A stretch of 64,000 bases of DNA, from contig CAVQDV010000005.1 in assembly GCA_963711375.1 (NCBI GenBank), forward strand, positions 744,001 to 808,000. Reading direction: 5' to 3'. Below the pieces are notes generated by a model. It was not told the DNA's origin. It made no database searches and saw only the letters and a program-made list of their open reading frames with translations. This document shows positions 25,685-35,650 of this stretch, one piece after another; position 1 is the stretch's first letter, and each line of letters starts with the position of its first letter. Source of the DNA: CAVQDV01 sp963711375. GTDB taxonomy: Bacteria; Pseudomonadota; Gammaproteobacteria; Coxiellales; Coxiellaceae. Position numbers and translations under genes: made by a program.

Positions 25685-26440
25685 TTAATCGGCTTCCCAG
25701 GGAAATTTTCCTTTTTCCAGAAAGCGCTTCATATTGTTTTTTACGTGCGGCTCTTTCACTAAACGCTCTAACTCATGCATCGCGAGTTCTTCCATGTCTT
25801 CATTAATAAGCCACATTTTACGAAAATACGTTTTAAAATCACACAAGGTAATTTCTTTCACACGCAGCAAATGCGGGACTAATTCCGAAAATATTTTCTC
25901 GGGATCATCCGTCAAAAAATCCACTAAATTCATGGCGTGGGCTTCTGCTGCAGAAACCGATTGGCTTGTTAAGCTCATTCTATAGGCTTTTTGGAAACCC
26001 ACGCGTCGAATTAAATAGGGCAATACATTCGCGGGTAGTAACCCCCAGAGCAGTTCCGATAAACTAAACTCACTTTTCGGCGTGGAAATAACGAGATCGC
26101 TGGCTGCCACTAATCCAACTCCACCCGCCATTACGCGCCCTTCAACCAAAGAAATTATTATTTTTGGAATTGAAGCAAAACGTTTTAGCAAATTCTTATA
26201 ATCTTTTGGGAATGAACTTCCAGCTTCTGAAACCGCTTTAAAATCCATGCCCATGCAAAAAATTCCGCACTGGCCTTTAAAAATAATAATACTCCAGCGA
26301 GGGGTATTTTCCGCCAAATCTAAGACTTCATGTAATTCCTTCAGCATCTGTGCATTAATTGAATTACGTTTTTCGAGGCGATTAAACGTCACTTCTAGGC
26401 CGTGATTTAAATCTCTCGCCAGTAGAGTTTGGTATTCCAT
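25685..26440 (-). CDS. Enoyl-CoA hydratase/isomerase family protein
   Basis: 251 residues of the crotonase fold. The oxyanion-hole segments are seen as GIFCMGMDFKAV and GRVMAGGVGLVAASDLV, and ISTPKSEFSLSELLWGLLP is the usual next strand. The two Glu residues used by true hydratases are not obviously present (SELLWGL in place of the typical PE motif), so the reaction cannot be assigned. It is nine bases downstream of ilvE on the same strand, probably co-transcribed. A role in branched-chain or fatty acid metabolism is a guess from context. Confidence 0.8.
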   Translation of the reverse strand: MEYQTLLARDLNHGLEVTFNRLEKRNSINAQMLKELHEVLDLAENTPRWSIIIFKGQCGIFCMGMDFKAVSEAGSSFPKDYKNLLKRFASIPKIIISLVEGRVMAGGVGLVAASDLVISTPKSEFSLSELLWGLLPANVLPYLIRRVGFQKAYRMSLTSQSVSAAEAHAMNLVDFLTDDPEKIFSELVPHLLRVKEITLCDFKTYFRKMWLINEDMEELAMHELERLVKEPHVKNNMKRFLEKGKFPWEAD

Positions 26441-26449
26441 TGGTAATTC

Positions 26450-27463
26450 CTAGATCGTTTCTACCCAGCCAAAACTGTCTTCGGCTTCGCGCAGCTGAAT
26501 TTTCGTGAGCAATTCATAAATTTTCTGCGTGACGGGCCCCACATTAAAATCATTAAACACCGTTTCTTTTCCTTCGAAATGAATGGCGCCTATGGGAGTA
26601 ACTACGGCGGCGGTTCCGGAACAAAAACACTCCGAAGCTTTTTGTGCTTCTAAAACGGAAACAGGTCCTTCGATAACTTCAAGCCCTAATTTTTCTCGAG
26701 CCAAACGAATAATCGAATCTCGCGTAATTCCCGGTAAAATGGAGCCTAATTGTGGTGTCAGCAATTTTCCGTTGACCAAGCAGAAAAAATTGGAGGTCTC
26801 GACTTCTTCAATGTATTTTTCCTCTCGTGCGTCCAAAAAAATACATCCGCTGAAGCCTTCTTTTTTAGCGGCCTTGGAAACGGCTAAACCACCCGAGTAG
26901 TTTCCGATAAATTTCACATGACCTACACCATGAGGTGCCGCCCGATGAAAATCTTTTGTTATTTTAAATTTAACGGGTTTTAAGCCACCTTTGTAATAGG
27001 GCCCAACCGGGCAGGCATAAATCAGCAAGGTATAATTAGGGGAAGGCGAGACGCCCAGAATGGGGCCCGTCCCCCAAAGACAAGGGCGCAAATAAAGGCT
27101 GCCTTTTCCGTAAGGGGGAACAAAATCAATATTTTTCTGGACTAATTGTTTGATCACTTCCACAAATTTATCGGGGGAAAAAGGGGGCATCAATAAGCAT
27201 TTTGCGCCCTCAGCTAATCGCTTGCCGTTAGCTTTTGGACGAAAAAGGACAACATCATTATCTTTAGTCCGCAGCGCTTTTAGGCCTTCAAATAAGCCCT
27301 GGCCATAGTTTAAAACACCAGCTGCAGGAGAAAGTTTGATATCGCCAAAGGGGAGAAATTCTCCTTCAGCCCAAGCGCCTTCGGCTTCGCAGGTATTTTT
27401 ATACATAAAGTCTGTCGGTGTGAACGAGAAGGATAAGGCATCCCAATCAATTTTAGCGGTCAT
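26450..27463 (-). CDS. ilvE: Branched-chain amino acid aminotransferase
   Basis: 337-residue class IV PLP aminotransferase that interconverts Leu/Ile/Val and their 2-oxo acids with glutamate. The PLP Lys is Lys184 in GHVKFIGNYSGG. EEVETSNFF and PGITRDSIIRLA are the other class IV hallmarks. The longer N-terminus and sequence style (NYGQGLFEGLKALR, YLRPCLWGTGP) are those of the BCAT2/eukaryote-like branch, not the short E. coli IlvE. The start ATG at 27463 opens MTAKIDWDALSFSF. Confidence 0.93.
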   Translation of the reverse strand: MTAKIDWDALSFSFTPTDFMYKNTCEAEGAWAEGEFLPFGDIKLSPAAGVLNYGQGLFEGLKALRTKDNDVVLFRPKANGKRLAEGAKCLLMPPFSPDKFVEVIKQLVQKNIDFVPPYGKGSLYLRPCLWGTGPILGVSPSPNYTLLIYACPVGPYYKGGLKPVKFKITKDFHRAAPHGVGHVKFIGNYSGGLAVSKAAKKEGFSGCIFLDAREEKYIEEVETSNFFCLVNGKLLTPQLGSILPGITRDSIIRLAREKLGLEVIEGPVSVLEAQKASECFCSGTAAVVTPIGAIHFEGKETVFNDFNVGPVTQKIYELLTKIQLREAEDSFGWVETI

Positions 27464-27645
27464 AATAAGCTTCCCATATAGATGTTATGCCTAAAATGAT
27501 ACCACATTAGGCTGTGCAAACTCATTATAGTTCTGAAGATTAATCGCTTTTTCTCTGATGACCTGCCGTTCAATCAGGAGAGGTTTATCAAAGCTGATTA
27601 TAGGTATCTAATATAAAATCACCTGGAGATTTTTCATTAGCGATG

Positions 27646-27678
27646 TATAATAGAAAGGAGAATTTACATTTTAAGGGG
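27646..27678 (+). promoter_or_regulatory. -10 element and RBS deciding the start of the DUF4143 ATPase
   Basis: TATAAT at 27646-27651 overlaps a potential ATG at 27643, so that codon probably precedes transcription. AAGGGG at 27673-27678 is nine bases before the ATG at 27688. No good -35 was seen. The rest of the gap from 27464 shows nothing recognisable. Confidence 0.4.
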
Positions 27679-27687
27679 AAAACGCCC

Positions 27688-28842
27688 ATGCCACATCACC
27701 TCATAAAGCGCCTGTTTTTAGAACCCGAGAGCAGTTATTTCCTATTTGGGCCTAGGGGCACTGGGAAATCGACTCTCATGGCAGAACGCCATCGGGAAGC
27801 ACTTTATATCAATCTATTATTAGCTAGGATCCGACGTGAATTTCTGGCTCGCCCGGAAATGCTGCTAGAAATGGTGCGTGCGCAACCGAATGGAAAAGTC
27901 ATCGTGATTGATGAAATTCAAAAAGTACCCGAATTGCTATCCCTCGTCCATGTGCTAATTGAAGAACATAAAGATTGGAAATTTATTTTAACAGGATCCA
28001 GTTCTCGAAAATTAAAACGAGAAGGTGTCGATTTACTGGGTGGTCGCGCATTAAATAAAACACTTCACCCTTTCATGGCCATTGAGTTGGCTGAGCAATT
28101 TAATTTTAAAGAAGCGCTACTTTATGGATTATTACCCTTGAGATTTGCTAGCAAAAACCCATATGAAACCTTATCTGCTTATATTTCTCTTTACTTGGAT
28201 GAAGAAGTCAAAGCTGAAGGGCTTGTCCGACAAATTGAGCCTTTCGCCCGCTTTCTAGAAGCACTCAGTTTTTCACACGGATCAATTTTAAATATGAACA
28301 AGGTCTCACAAGAAGCCGCAGTAAAGCGTTCCACGGCAGAAAGCTGGCTATCTATCGTTCAAGATCTTTTAATTGTTTTTCAGGTTCCAGTTTTTACACG
28401 TCGAGCAAAACGTTTGCTTTCCTCTCAACCCAAATTCTATTTTTTTGATGTGGGTGTTTTTCGCAGTCTTCGACCGCAATCCGTACTGGATCAACCCTCT
28501 GAAATGGATGGTGCTGCTTTAGAAGGTTTAATCGCTCAACATTTACGAGCGTGGGTGGATTATACCAGCTCGAAACACGAGCTATTTTTTTGGAGAACAA
28601 AGTCAGGGGTAGAAGTGGATTTTGTGGTTTATGGCCCCTTAGGTTTGTGGGCAATCGAAGTGAAAAATAGTCAACAGATTCGCCCAGAGGACTTGAGAGG
28701 ATTAAAGCATTTCAAAGAGGATTATCCAGAGGCTCAAACAATAGTAGTCTATCGAGGAGAGCAGGCTCTAAAAAAAGGTGATATTTTGTGTCTACCAGCC
28801 GAAAATTTTCTTCGTGCACTAAGTCCCAATAAACCTTTTTAA
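27688..28842 (+). CDS. AAA ATPase, DUF4143 family
   Basis: 384 residues from the ATG at 27688 (a codon at 27643 is in frame but overlaps a TATAAT box). Walker A is GPRGTGKST in YFLFGPRGTGKSTLM, Walker B is VIVIDEIQKVPELL, and sensor-like ILTGSSSRKLKR follows. The C-terminal DUF4143 half carries a PD-(D/E)xK-like core: VEVDFVV, then WAIEVKNS. The family is common in bacteria and archaea, usually as a lone gene, with no settled function. A third relative is a remnant at 41101-41298. Confidence 0.85.
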   Translation: MPHHLIKRLFLEPESSYFLFGPRGTGKSTLMAERHREALYINLLLARIRREFLARPEMLLEMVRAQPNGKVIVIDEIQKVPELLSLVHVLIEEHKDWKFILTGSSSRKLKREGVDLLGGRALNKTLHPFMAIELAEQFNFKEALLYGLLPLRFASKNPYETLSAYISLYLDEEVKAEGLVRQIEPFARFLEALSFSHGSILNMNKVSQEAAVKRSTAESWLSIVQDLLIVFQVPVFTRRAKRLLSSQPKFYFFDVGVFRSLRPQSVLDQPSEMDGAALEGLIAQHLRAWVDYTSSKHELFFWRTKSGVEVDFVVYGPLGLWAIEVKNSQQIRPEDLRGLKHFKEDYPEAQTIVVYRGEQALKKGDILCLPAENFLRALSPNKPF

Positions 28843-28861
28843 TTCTGAAGAGAGTTAATAC

Positions 28862-30304
28862 CTAGAGCGCGTGGTCACCCGCGACTGAACCTCTCACATC
28901 CAATAATCGTTTTAAAGTGAGCCAATTTTTTATATTTTGAATTAGATGTTTGGCTCCTTCAATTTGCTGTAAAACAGAGGTTTTTGCAGTGCCTCCCGTG
29001 CAGGAATGAGACTCTATGGCAGTCTGAATTTCAATGCAGCCATAGAGATCTTGCTCAAACAATTCACTGAATTCCTTGTATTTTTCTAGCGAAATGGCGT
29101 TCAGGAATAATTTCTCACTAATAGCGTATAGCACAATTTTTCCTACAATGGTGTGTGTTTCTCGGAAGGGCATTCCTTTTCGGACTAAATAATTTGAAAT
29201 TTGAATGGCATTGGAATAATCATTATTGGCGGCCGTTTGCATTTTTTCTGAATTGACCCGCATGGTATTCAGCATTCCTGAAAATACAGAAAGCGTTTTT
29301 TGGACTGTTTTTACTGAGTCAAAAAGCCCTTCTTTGTCCTCCTGCAAATCTTTGTTGTAGGCCAAAGGCAATGCCTTTAATACCGTTAAAATTCCCATCA
29401 GAGAACCATATACACGACCTGTTTTCGCCCGAGTGAGTTCTGCAACATCGGGGTTTTTTTTCTGAGGCAACATGCTGCTGCCAGTGGAAAAAGCATCATC
29501 TAATTCGATAAAGCCAAATTCCTGAGTACACCACAAAATAATCTCCTCACTTAATTTCGACAAATGCATCATAATCATGGCGGCATTAGATTGAAATTCT
29601 ACTACAAAATCTCGATCACTTACTGCATCTAAACTATTCGCGTAAATACCCTCAAAATTTAATAAATTCGCAAAATATTCACGATCGATGTTAATCGCAC
29701 TTCCCGCTAAGGCGCCCGCCCCTAAAGGGGAGATATTCACGCGAGGCCAACTTGACATTAATCGATCGATATCTCGACTAAACATATTAAAATAGGCCAT
29801 TAAATGATGCGCAAAGCGAATCGGTTCGGCGCGCTGTAAATGGGTGTAGCCCGGCATTATCGTTTCGACATGCGCTTCCGCTTTTACCAAAATAATCTCA
29901 TTTAAGATCAATAATTGCTGAATAATCGAGAGAATACTGTGTCGTAAATACAGATGCATATCCAAGGCCACTTGATCATTTCGACTCCTTCCGGTGTGTA
30001 ATTTACCAGCCACTGGACCAATTATTTGGTGTAAGTGTCGTTCAATATTCATGTGAATATCTTCATCAGCAAGATGAAATTCCATTTCATCTTGCTTAAT
30101 TTTTTCAGCAATTAAAAGCAGGCCCTGAGAAATTTTCTCCACTTCATCCTTCGTTACAATTTGGCACTGACCGAGCATTTTTACATGCCCTAAACTCCCT
30201 TCAATATCAAAGAGCGCCAATTGCTGATCAAAGTGAATTGATGCTGTAAACTCATCGACGAGAGCATCTGTCGCTTGCTGAAAACGGCCTCCCCATAATT
30301 TCAT
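28862..30304 (-). CDS. argH: Argininosuccinate lyase
   Basis: Last step of arginine synthesis: argininosuccinate to arginine and fumarate. 480 residues; the fumarase/aspartase superfamily signature GSSMLPQKKNPD is present, as are the N-terminal KLWGGRF and HTGRSRNDQVALD. The C-terminus is about 15-20 residues longer than usual. The ATG overlaps the argG stop by four bases, so translation is coupled. It is the promoter-distal gene of the argCJBFGH operon. Confidence 0.96.
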   Translation of the reverse strand: MKLWGGRFQQATDALVDEFTASIHFDQQLALFDIEGSLGHVKMLGQCQIVTKDEVEKISQGLLLIAEKIKQDEMEFHLADEDIHMNIERHLHQIIGPVAGKLHTGRSRNDQVALDMHLYLRHSILSIIQQLLILNEIILVKAEAHVETIMPGYTHLQRAEPIRFAHHLMAYFNMFSRDIDRLMSSWPRVNISPLGAGALAGSAINIDREYFANLLNFEGIYANSLDAVSDRDFVVEFQSNAAMIMMHLSKLSEEIILWCTQEFGFIELDDAFSTGSSMLPQKKNPDVAELTRAKTGRVYGSLMGILTVLKALPLAYNKDLQEDKEGLFDSVKTVQKTLSVFSGMLNTMRVNSEKMQTAANNDYSNAIQISNYLVRKGMPFRETHTIVGKIVLYAISEKLFLNAISLEKYKEFSELFEQDLYGCIEIQTAIESHSCTGGTAKTSVLQQIEGAKHLIQNIKNWLTLKRLLDVRGSVAGDHAL

Positions 30305-31512
30305 TGGATTTTTTCCTTAGCGTTATTGACGATTGAATGAACTTCCAGTGGCAGTCCCCAAATTTTAATAAAACCCTCAGAGGCTTTATGATCAAATTGA
30401 TCACCGGATTTATACGTCGCCAGATCCATTTGATAAAGCGACTGTGCTGATTTTCGTCCAACAATAATCGCATTGCCCTTGTGCAATTTAATTTTCACAA
30501 TACCACTCACCGTTTTTTGGGTTTCATCAATAAATACATTGAGCGCTTTAAATAAAGGCGAATACCAAAGCCCCTCATACACGAGATTTTCAAATTTTTG
30601 CTCAATAATTTTTTTAAAATGCGCCGCATCTCGCGTCAGACAAAGCGATTCAAGAGCCTGGTGTGCTTTTATTAACGTTAATGCCGCTGGTGCTTCATAA
30701 ACTTCTCGAGATTTAATTCCCACTAATCGATTCTCAACGTGATCAATTCTGCCTACACCATGCTTTCCTGCTATTTCATTTAATTTCTCAATCAGCTTTT
30801 CAAAAGGGTAATGCACACTATTTAAATGGGTTGGCAAACCCGCTTTAAATTCAATTTCGATAATTTCAGGTTCATTCGGAGTATTATTGAGCGGCTGAGT
30901 CCAGGCATAGGCATCCTCGGGAGGCTCAAGCCATGGATCTTCTAGAACCCCGCATTCGCAACTTCTGCCCCACAAATTAAGATCAATACTATAGGGGCTA
31001 TTTAAATTAATGGGTAGTGGAATATTATTTTTTTGGGCATAATGAATGGCGTCTTCTCGGCTCATTGGTGACTCCCTTACCGGAGCCACAATTTTTAAAT
31101 TGGGATTTAAGGTTTTAATCGATACATCAAATCTCACCTGATCATTTCCCTTTCCAGTACAACCATGCGATACCGCAATGGCATTTTCGACTTCTGCAAT
31201 CTCCACCAATTTTTTTGCAATTAATGGCCTCGATAAAGCGGAAATTAAAGGGTAAACGCCTTCATACAGAGCATTCGCTTTCAAAGCTTTAGCCAAATAT
31301 TCATTGGCAAATTCATTTTTAACATCGATAACATGCGCTTGAATCGCACCGACTTTTAAGGCCTTTTCTTTTATTGCCTCTAAATCCTTACCTTCCCCCA
31401 AATCGGCAGCAACCGCAATAACGTCATAATGATATTTTTCTTGAAGCCATTTTATTGCAACGGAAGTGTCCAATCCACCAGAATAAGCTAAAACAATTTT
31501 TTCTTTAGACAT
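30301..31512 (-). CDS. argG: Argininosuccinate synthase
   Basis: Joins citrulline and aspartate with ATP to give argininosuccinate. 403 residues, type I class. The PP-loop AYSGGLDTSVAIKWL is at the N-terminus, followed by HGCTGKGNDQVRF and SPMSREDAI. It lies nine bases downstream of argF and overlaps argH by four bases. Confidence 0.96.
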   Translation of the reverse strand: MSKEKIVLAYSGGLDTSVAIKWLQEKYHYDVIAVAADLGEGKDLEAIKEKALKVGAIQAHVIDVKNEFANEYLAKALKANALYEGVYPLISALSRPLIAKKLVEIAEVENAIAVSHGCTGKGNDQVRFDVSIKTLNPNLKIVAPVRESPMSREDAIHYAQKNNIPLPINLNSPYSIDLNLWGRSCECGVLEDPWLEPPEDAYAWTQPLNNTPNEPEIIEIEFKAGLPTHLNSVHYPFEKLIEKLNEIAGKHGVGRIDHVENRLVGIKSREVYEAPAALTLIKAHQALESLCLTRDAAHFKKIIEQKFENLVYEGLWYSPLFKALNVFIDETQKTVSGIVKIKLHKGNAIIVGRKSAQSLYQMDLATYKSGDQFDHKASEGFIKIWGLPLEVHSIVNNAKEKIQ

Positions 31513-31521
31513 TAATCTCTC

Positions 31522-32415
31522 CTAGGATAATAAATTTACTAATAAGGCTTTTTGTACGTGCAGCCTATTTTCACTTTGTTGAAAAATGAGGGAGCAGGGC
31601 GCATCCGGCAAATCAACGCTAACCTCTTTTCCCCGCTCCATCGGCATGCAATGCATAAAAACAGCGTCTTTATGGGCGTGACTCATGAGTGCTTCATTCA
31701 CTTGAAACCCTTCAAATTCCGCTTCATTTTTAGATTCAAAGCCCATGCTTGTCCATACATCGGTATATACTGCGTGACAATTTTTAACCGCTTCTTTTGG
31801 ATCCGAAAAGGATTTTATCAACGCTCTATTTTCAAGCCTGTCCAAAACCTCAGACTTAGGTCCGTGACCTTTTGGACAGCAGTAATGAATTTCTATCCCT
31901 AATTTAACACCCATTATCATTAAACTGTGTAATACATTATTGCCATCTCCGATATATGCCAATTTTAAACCTTGAAGTGTGTTGAATCGTTCTTTTAACG
32001 TCATCAAATCGGCGAGTGATTGACAGGGATGAAATCCATTCGTTAGCCCATTGATAATGGGAATTTTTGAGTATGCCTGCATTTCATATAAATCACTTTC
32101 TTCAAACGTTCTGATCACAAGAGCGCTGCAATATCCCTGCACCACTCGGATAAAATCTTTGGGTTCTTCGAATTTTCGGGTTTGAGAAAGACTCTCAATT
32201 ACAACACCGCCGAGCTGATGAATCGCTGTCGCGAAACTAAATCGGGTTCTTAAAGAAGGCTTTTCAAAAACAATCGCGATATGTTTTCCACCTAAAAAAT
32301 TGAAATTTAATTTCGGATATTTCTTTAGATTTCCAGCTAAAGTTAATACTTCATTAATATCATCTTTATTAAATTCATCCGCCGTGATGAGATGCTTAGG
32401 CGCAATTGCTAACAT
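31522..32415 (-). CDS. argF: Ornithine carbamoyltransferase
   Basis: Makes citrulline from ornithine and carbamoyl phosphate. 297 residues. The carbamoyl phosphate motif SLRTRFSF is present (SxRTR). The ornithine-binding HCLP motif appears as HCMPMERG. The start was set at 32415 (MLAIAPKHLI), because GGAG lies seven bases before it; an in-frame ATG at 32421 is only one base from GGAG, and a longer frame to 32487 would overlap argB by 92 bases. The start lies 20 bases inside the argB end. Confidence 0.93.
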   Translation of the reverse strand: MLAIAPKHLITADEFNKDDINEVLTLAGNLKKYPKLNFNFLGGKHIAIVFEKPSLRTRFSFATAIHQLGGVVIESLSQTRKFEEPKDFIRVVQGYCSALVIRTFEESDLYEMQAYSKIPIINGLTNGFHPCQSLADLMTLKERFNTLQGLKLAYIGDGNNVLHSLMIMGVKLGIEIHYCCPKGHGPKSEVLDRLENRALIKSFSDPKEAVKNCHAVYTDVWTSMGFESKNEAEFEGFQVNEALMSHAHKDAVFMHCMPMERGKEVSVDLPDAPCSLIFQQSENRLHVQKALLVNLLS

Positions 32416-33292
32416 TTTCATACTCCACTCTGGTTTCTTCATTCTTGCATAAGGTTCCGACACCATGGATGGTGAAGAATTCTTCAATCAAAGAATGCTT
32501 TTTCTTGCCATTTAAAATGTGAACATGCGTTAAATCTTCGTTGAGCGCCTCTAATATGGCCTTCACTTTCGTTAGCATTCCACCTTCCACACTTTTACTT
32601 TTAATTAATTCTAAAAGTTCATCTCTAGATAATACCGAATAAATACTGCCATTTTTATCGTAAATTCCGTCTTGATCGGTAATAAAAATTAATTTATCGG
32701 CCTTGATAGCCTTAGCCACTTGGCTTGCCGCATAATCGGCGTTGATATTAAGAGGATTTCCCTGATGATCGACCCCCACTGGAGCAATTACTGGAATGCA
32801 ATCAAAATAATCTTCATTTTTTGTTAGAAATGTTGAAATGAGCCCGGCATTCACCGAATGAATTTCACCAACTTTTCCATGCTGCTCACTATAATAGTGG
32901 CATTGCAAAAGATTATTATCGGCCCCTGAAAATCCAATGGCGTGAAGCCCTATGCTATTTAGTTTTCTCACCAAAAGCTTATTGACATGACCGCACAAAA
33001 CCATTTCGATAATATTCATCGCCTCTTTGGAGGTTACCCTCAATCCATCCACAAAATTTGAAGAAATGTTATTAATCGTCAAATATTCGTTAATGGCTTT
33101 ACTCCCGCCATGAACAATAAGAACTTTAATTCCTGCTTCCTTCAATAATTTTACATCATTGCAGATCGATTGTATTAATCTTTCGTCATTCAGCACGGAA
33201 CCACCCAATTTAATTAAAAACACTTTCCCTCGAAATTGATTAGCGTAAGAAAGGGTATTAATAATTGATGAAATACTATCGATTTTTATCAT
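32396..33292 (-). CDS. argB: Acetylglutamate kinase
   Basis: Phosphorylates N-acetylglutamate, the second step of arginine synthesis. 298 residues. The amino-acid-kinase nucleotide loop FLIKLGGSVL and the VHGGSKAINEYL substrate loop are seen, with ITDQDGIYDKNG and VEGGMLTKVKA later. The start is set at 33292, where ATG overlaps the argJ stop (ATGA); the frame is open further upstream, but into argJ. Whether arginine feedback inhibits it (N-terminal helix present) cannot be decided by eye. Confidence 0.93.
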   Translation of the reverse strand: MIKIDSISSIINTLSYANQFRGKVFLIKLGGSVLNDERLIQSICNDVKLLKEAGIKVLIVHGGSKAINEYLTINNISSNFVDGLRVTSKEAMNIIEMVLCGHVNKLLVRKLNSIGLHAIGFSGADNNLLQCHYYSEQHGKVGEIHSVNAGLISTFLTKNEDYFDCIPVIAPVGVDHQGNPLNINADYAASQVAKAIKADKLIFITDQDGIYDKNGSIYSVLSRDELLELIKSKSVEGGMLTKVKAILEALNEDLTHVHILNGKKKHSLIEEFFTIHGVGTLCKNEETRVEYENVSNCA

Positions 33293-34491
33293 GTTAAATA
33301 CTCCACATTCACCTTCACATATTTCTCTGTGAGATCGCAGCCCCATGCCGTCGCTTGGTGTTCACCATCAAAAAAATTAATATCGATAATCGCCGTATCT
33401 TCCTTCATTCGATTAATTAATTCAGATTTATTCATATCGAGAACAGGTGCCCCTTTTGCAAAAAGTTTAATGCTTTGAATAGACACTTCGCAGTGATCCA
33501 TCATTTTTTCTGAAATATTTTCACTCCCAATTTTAGAGAGAACTCTTCCCCAGTTCGGAGAGCCCCCATAAATAGCCGTTTTAATAAGAGGACTCATCGT
33601 GACAGATCGAGCTATTTTCTTAGCCAGTTCTTCATTGCCAGTGCCATTGACATTTACTTGAATAAGCTTCGAAGCACCCTCACCATCTCTCGCAATACTT
33701 TTTGCGAGAAAAATGGCGATTTCTTCGATGGCTTTATAAAACATATCCGCATCCTGTTGATTTTCTAAGCCTACGCCGCTCATGCCATTTGCCATTAAAA
33801 ATACGCAATCGTTGGTTGAAGTGTCGCCATCGACGCTAATCATATTAAAACTTTTATCGCAGGCTTTTTTAACTATTGTTTGGGCCTCTGTCACTGTTAA
33901 TTTTGCATCGGTCAACAAGTAGCCCAGCATAGTGGCCATATTCGGATGTATCATACCTGAGCCTTTGCAAACTCCAGTGATGCTGACGTTTCCAGTTGAA
34001 AGCTCGATGTCTTTTTGCACTGTCTTTGGAACCAAATCAGTCGTCAAAATTGAGAGCGCAAATTTTTCAGCGACATTCGATACCGTTCTTACTAATTCCG
34101 GAATCGCTTCTGTTATTTTATCAACAGCTAGATTTTCGCCGATTACACCCGTTGATGCCGTTAAAACTTGATGGCTTTCACAGGACAAAGCCATACAAAC
34201 CGCATCTATCATCATTTGATTGTCTGATATTCCCCTGGCACCCGTTGCCGCATTGGCCTGCCCACTATTCGTTAAGATGGCTCTAACATTGTTAGAAGGT
34301 AATATTTTTTCGCAATGTTTTACCGGGGCCGCCTTGCACGCATTTTGAGTAAATACGCCAGCTACCACGCTTGGCACTTCGGAAATAATAATTCCTAAAT
34401 CGGGCCTATATCGCCTCACGCCACAATTAATTCCCCCAGCCAAAAATCCCTTTGGCAATTTTGTTCTAAAAATTCCAGCTCCAATATTCAT
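33289..34491 (-). CDS. argJ: Bifunctional glutamate N-acetyltransferase (ornithine acetyltransferase)
   Basis: Transfers acetyl from N-acetylornithine to glutamate, recycling the acetyl group (steps 1 and 5). 400 residues. The self-cleavage site is in KGSGMIHPNMATMLGY, with Thr187 as the nucleophile exposed by autoproteolysis. It starts four bases before the end of argC (overlap) and overlaps argB by four. Its presence means the acetyl cycle needs little argA activity; no argA is in the window. Confidence 0.95.
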   Translation of the reverse strand: MNIGAGIFRTKLPKGFLAGGINCGVRRYRPDLGIIISEVPSVVAGVFTQNACKAAPVKHCEKILPSNNVRAILTNSGQANAATGARGISDNQMMIDAVCMALSCESHQVLTASTGVIGENLAVDKITEAIPELVRTVSNVAEKFALSILTTDLVPKTVQKDIELSTGNVSITGVCKGSGMIHPNMATMLGYLLTDAKLTVTEAQTIVKKACDKSFNMISVDGDTSTNDCVFLMANGMSGVGLENQQDADMFYKAIEEIAIFLAKSIARDGEGASKLIQVNVNGTGNEELAKKIARSVTMSPLIKTAIYGGSPNWGRVLSKIGSENISEKMMDHCEVSIQSIKLFAKGAPVLDMNKSELINRMKEDTAIIDINFFDGEHQATAWGCDLTEKYVKVNVEYLT

Positions 34492-35558
34492 AACACACCT
34501 TCTTTAAGTAATAAGCCCGTTTCAAGCGGTAAATTGTAGAGCGCGTTAATATTTTCAATTGCCTGACTTGCCGCGCCTTTTAGTAAATTATCGATAGAAG
34601 AAAATAAAAATACTTTCCCGCTTTTAACATAATAGGCAACATGCGTTTTAGGAGTGCCCACAACGGACTTTAAAGACAAAAGAAATTTGTCTTTTTGAAT
34701 ATTGCCTTGATTAATCTCGCCAAACTTAATCAAAGGATAATTTTTATATTCGCTGTGATAGGCCGTTTCGATTGAGTCAGCGATTTCTTTATCTGACAGC
34801 CCAAGATTTTGCGCATCGGCATAAATCGACATAGAAATTCCTCTCGAAATGGGCAACATATGCGTCGTGAACGTCAGCTCACAAGACACATTCGTAAATT
34901 GAGTTAAGGCTTTTTGTATTTCGGGCGTGTGTTGATGCATCCCTACCTTATAGGGGAAAAAGTTTTGATGCATTTCATTAAACATCAAATCGGAATTGGC
35001 TTTTTTCCCAGCACCCGAAACTCCAGATTTTGCATCGATAATTAAATTGTTGTTTTTAAGGATTCCATGCTTAATCAAAGGAATCAGTGGCATTAATGCC
35101 GCCGTAGCATAGCAACCCGGATTCGCGACAATTTTTTTGGATTCATTATATTTTACTCCCCAAGGAGCAAGCCCATAATTTGTTATAGTTAATATTTCCG
35201 GCTCTTTTTGCGTTAATCCATACCATCCGTGAAATTCCTCCTCGGACAATCGAAATGCGCCACTTAAATCGATTATTTTGAAAGGGGCTTTTTTTAAAAT
35301 CGACACTAATTCCATCGAAGTTTCAGGGGGTGTCGCCAATAATAAAATATCTAGAGGATAGCTCTGAATTTCTTCTACCGAAAATACAGGAATGTTCTGT
35401 TCGGCCAATAATGGTAGTTCTGCATAGACCTCTTGCTCAGATTTTTTTGCCAAAATTCCAGCCATCTCCAGCAGGTGATGCTGCTTAATTAAGCTCATCA
35501 GCTCTTGGCCTACATAACCCTGTACACCGGCAATCCCAACTTTAATTTGTGCGCTCAT
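34488..35558 (-). CDS. argC: N-acetyl-gamma-glutamyl-phosphate reductase
   Basis: NADPH-dependent third step of arginine synthesis. 356 residues from the ATG at 35558, which has AGGA about nine bases upstream. The Rossmann opening is KVGIAGVQGYVGQEL and the catalytic Cys is in VANPGCYATAALMPL. It is the first gene of the argCJBFGH operon. The promoter region 35559-35712 is shared with the divergent argD and carries two ARG boxes. Confidence 0.95.
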   Translation of the reverse strand: MSAQIKVGIAGVQGYVGQELMSLIKQHHLLEMAGILAKKSEQEVYAELPLLAEQNIPVFSVEEIQSYPLDILLLATPPETSMELVSILKKAPFKIIDLSGAFRLSEEEFHGWYGLTQKEPEILTITNYGLAPWGVKYNESKKIVANPGCYATAALMPLIPLIKHGILKNNNLIIDAKSGVSGAGKKANSDLMFNEMHQNFFPYKVGMHQHTPEIQKALTQFTNVSCELTFTTHMLPISRGISMSIYADAQNLGLSDKEIADSIETAYHSEYKNYPLIKFGEINQGNIQKDKFLLSLKSVVGTPKTHVAYYVKSGKVFLFSSIDNLLKGAASQAIENINALYNLPLETGLLLKEGVL

Positions 35559-35588
35559 ACATAAATATCCTGATTTTGTCAATTATAA

Positions 35589-35602
35589 TGCATATTTATG
35601 CA
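35589..35602. promoter_or_regulatory. ARG box 1 (ArgR operator, argC side)
   Basis: TGCATATTTATGCA matches the ArgR half-site pair TGNATWWWWATNCA without mismatch. It lies beside TATAAT (35582-35587 read on the minus strand), the likely argC -10, so ArgR binding would block argC transcription. Confidence 0.8.
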
Positions 35603-35650
35603 TCAAGATAGCATATTACTGCTCGTGCCAGGCGCTTGTCAACCCCTCTA

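Noticed and set aside
26583..26900. 105-codon plus-strand frame inside ilvE
   Set aside because: It is antisense to conserved ilvE codons; its composition follows from the opposite strand.
31552..31902. 116-codon plus-strand frame inside argF
   Set aside because: It is antisense to conserved argF sequence, with no start signal.
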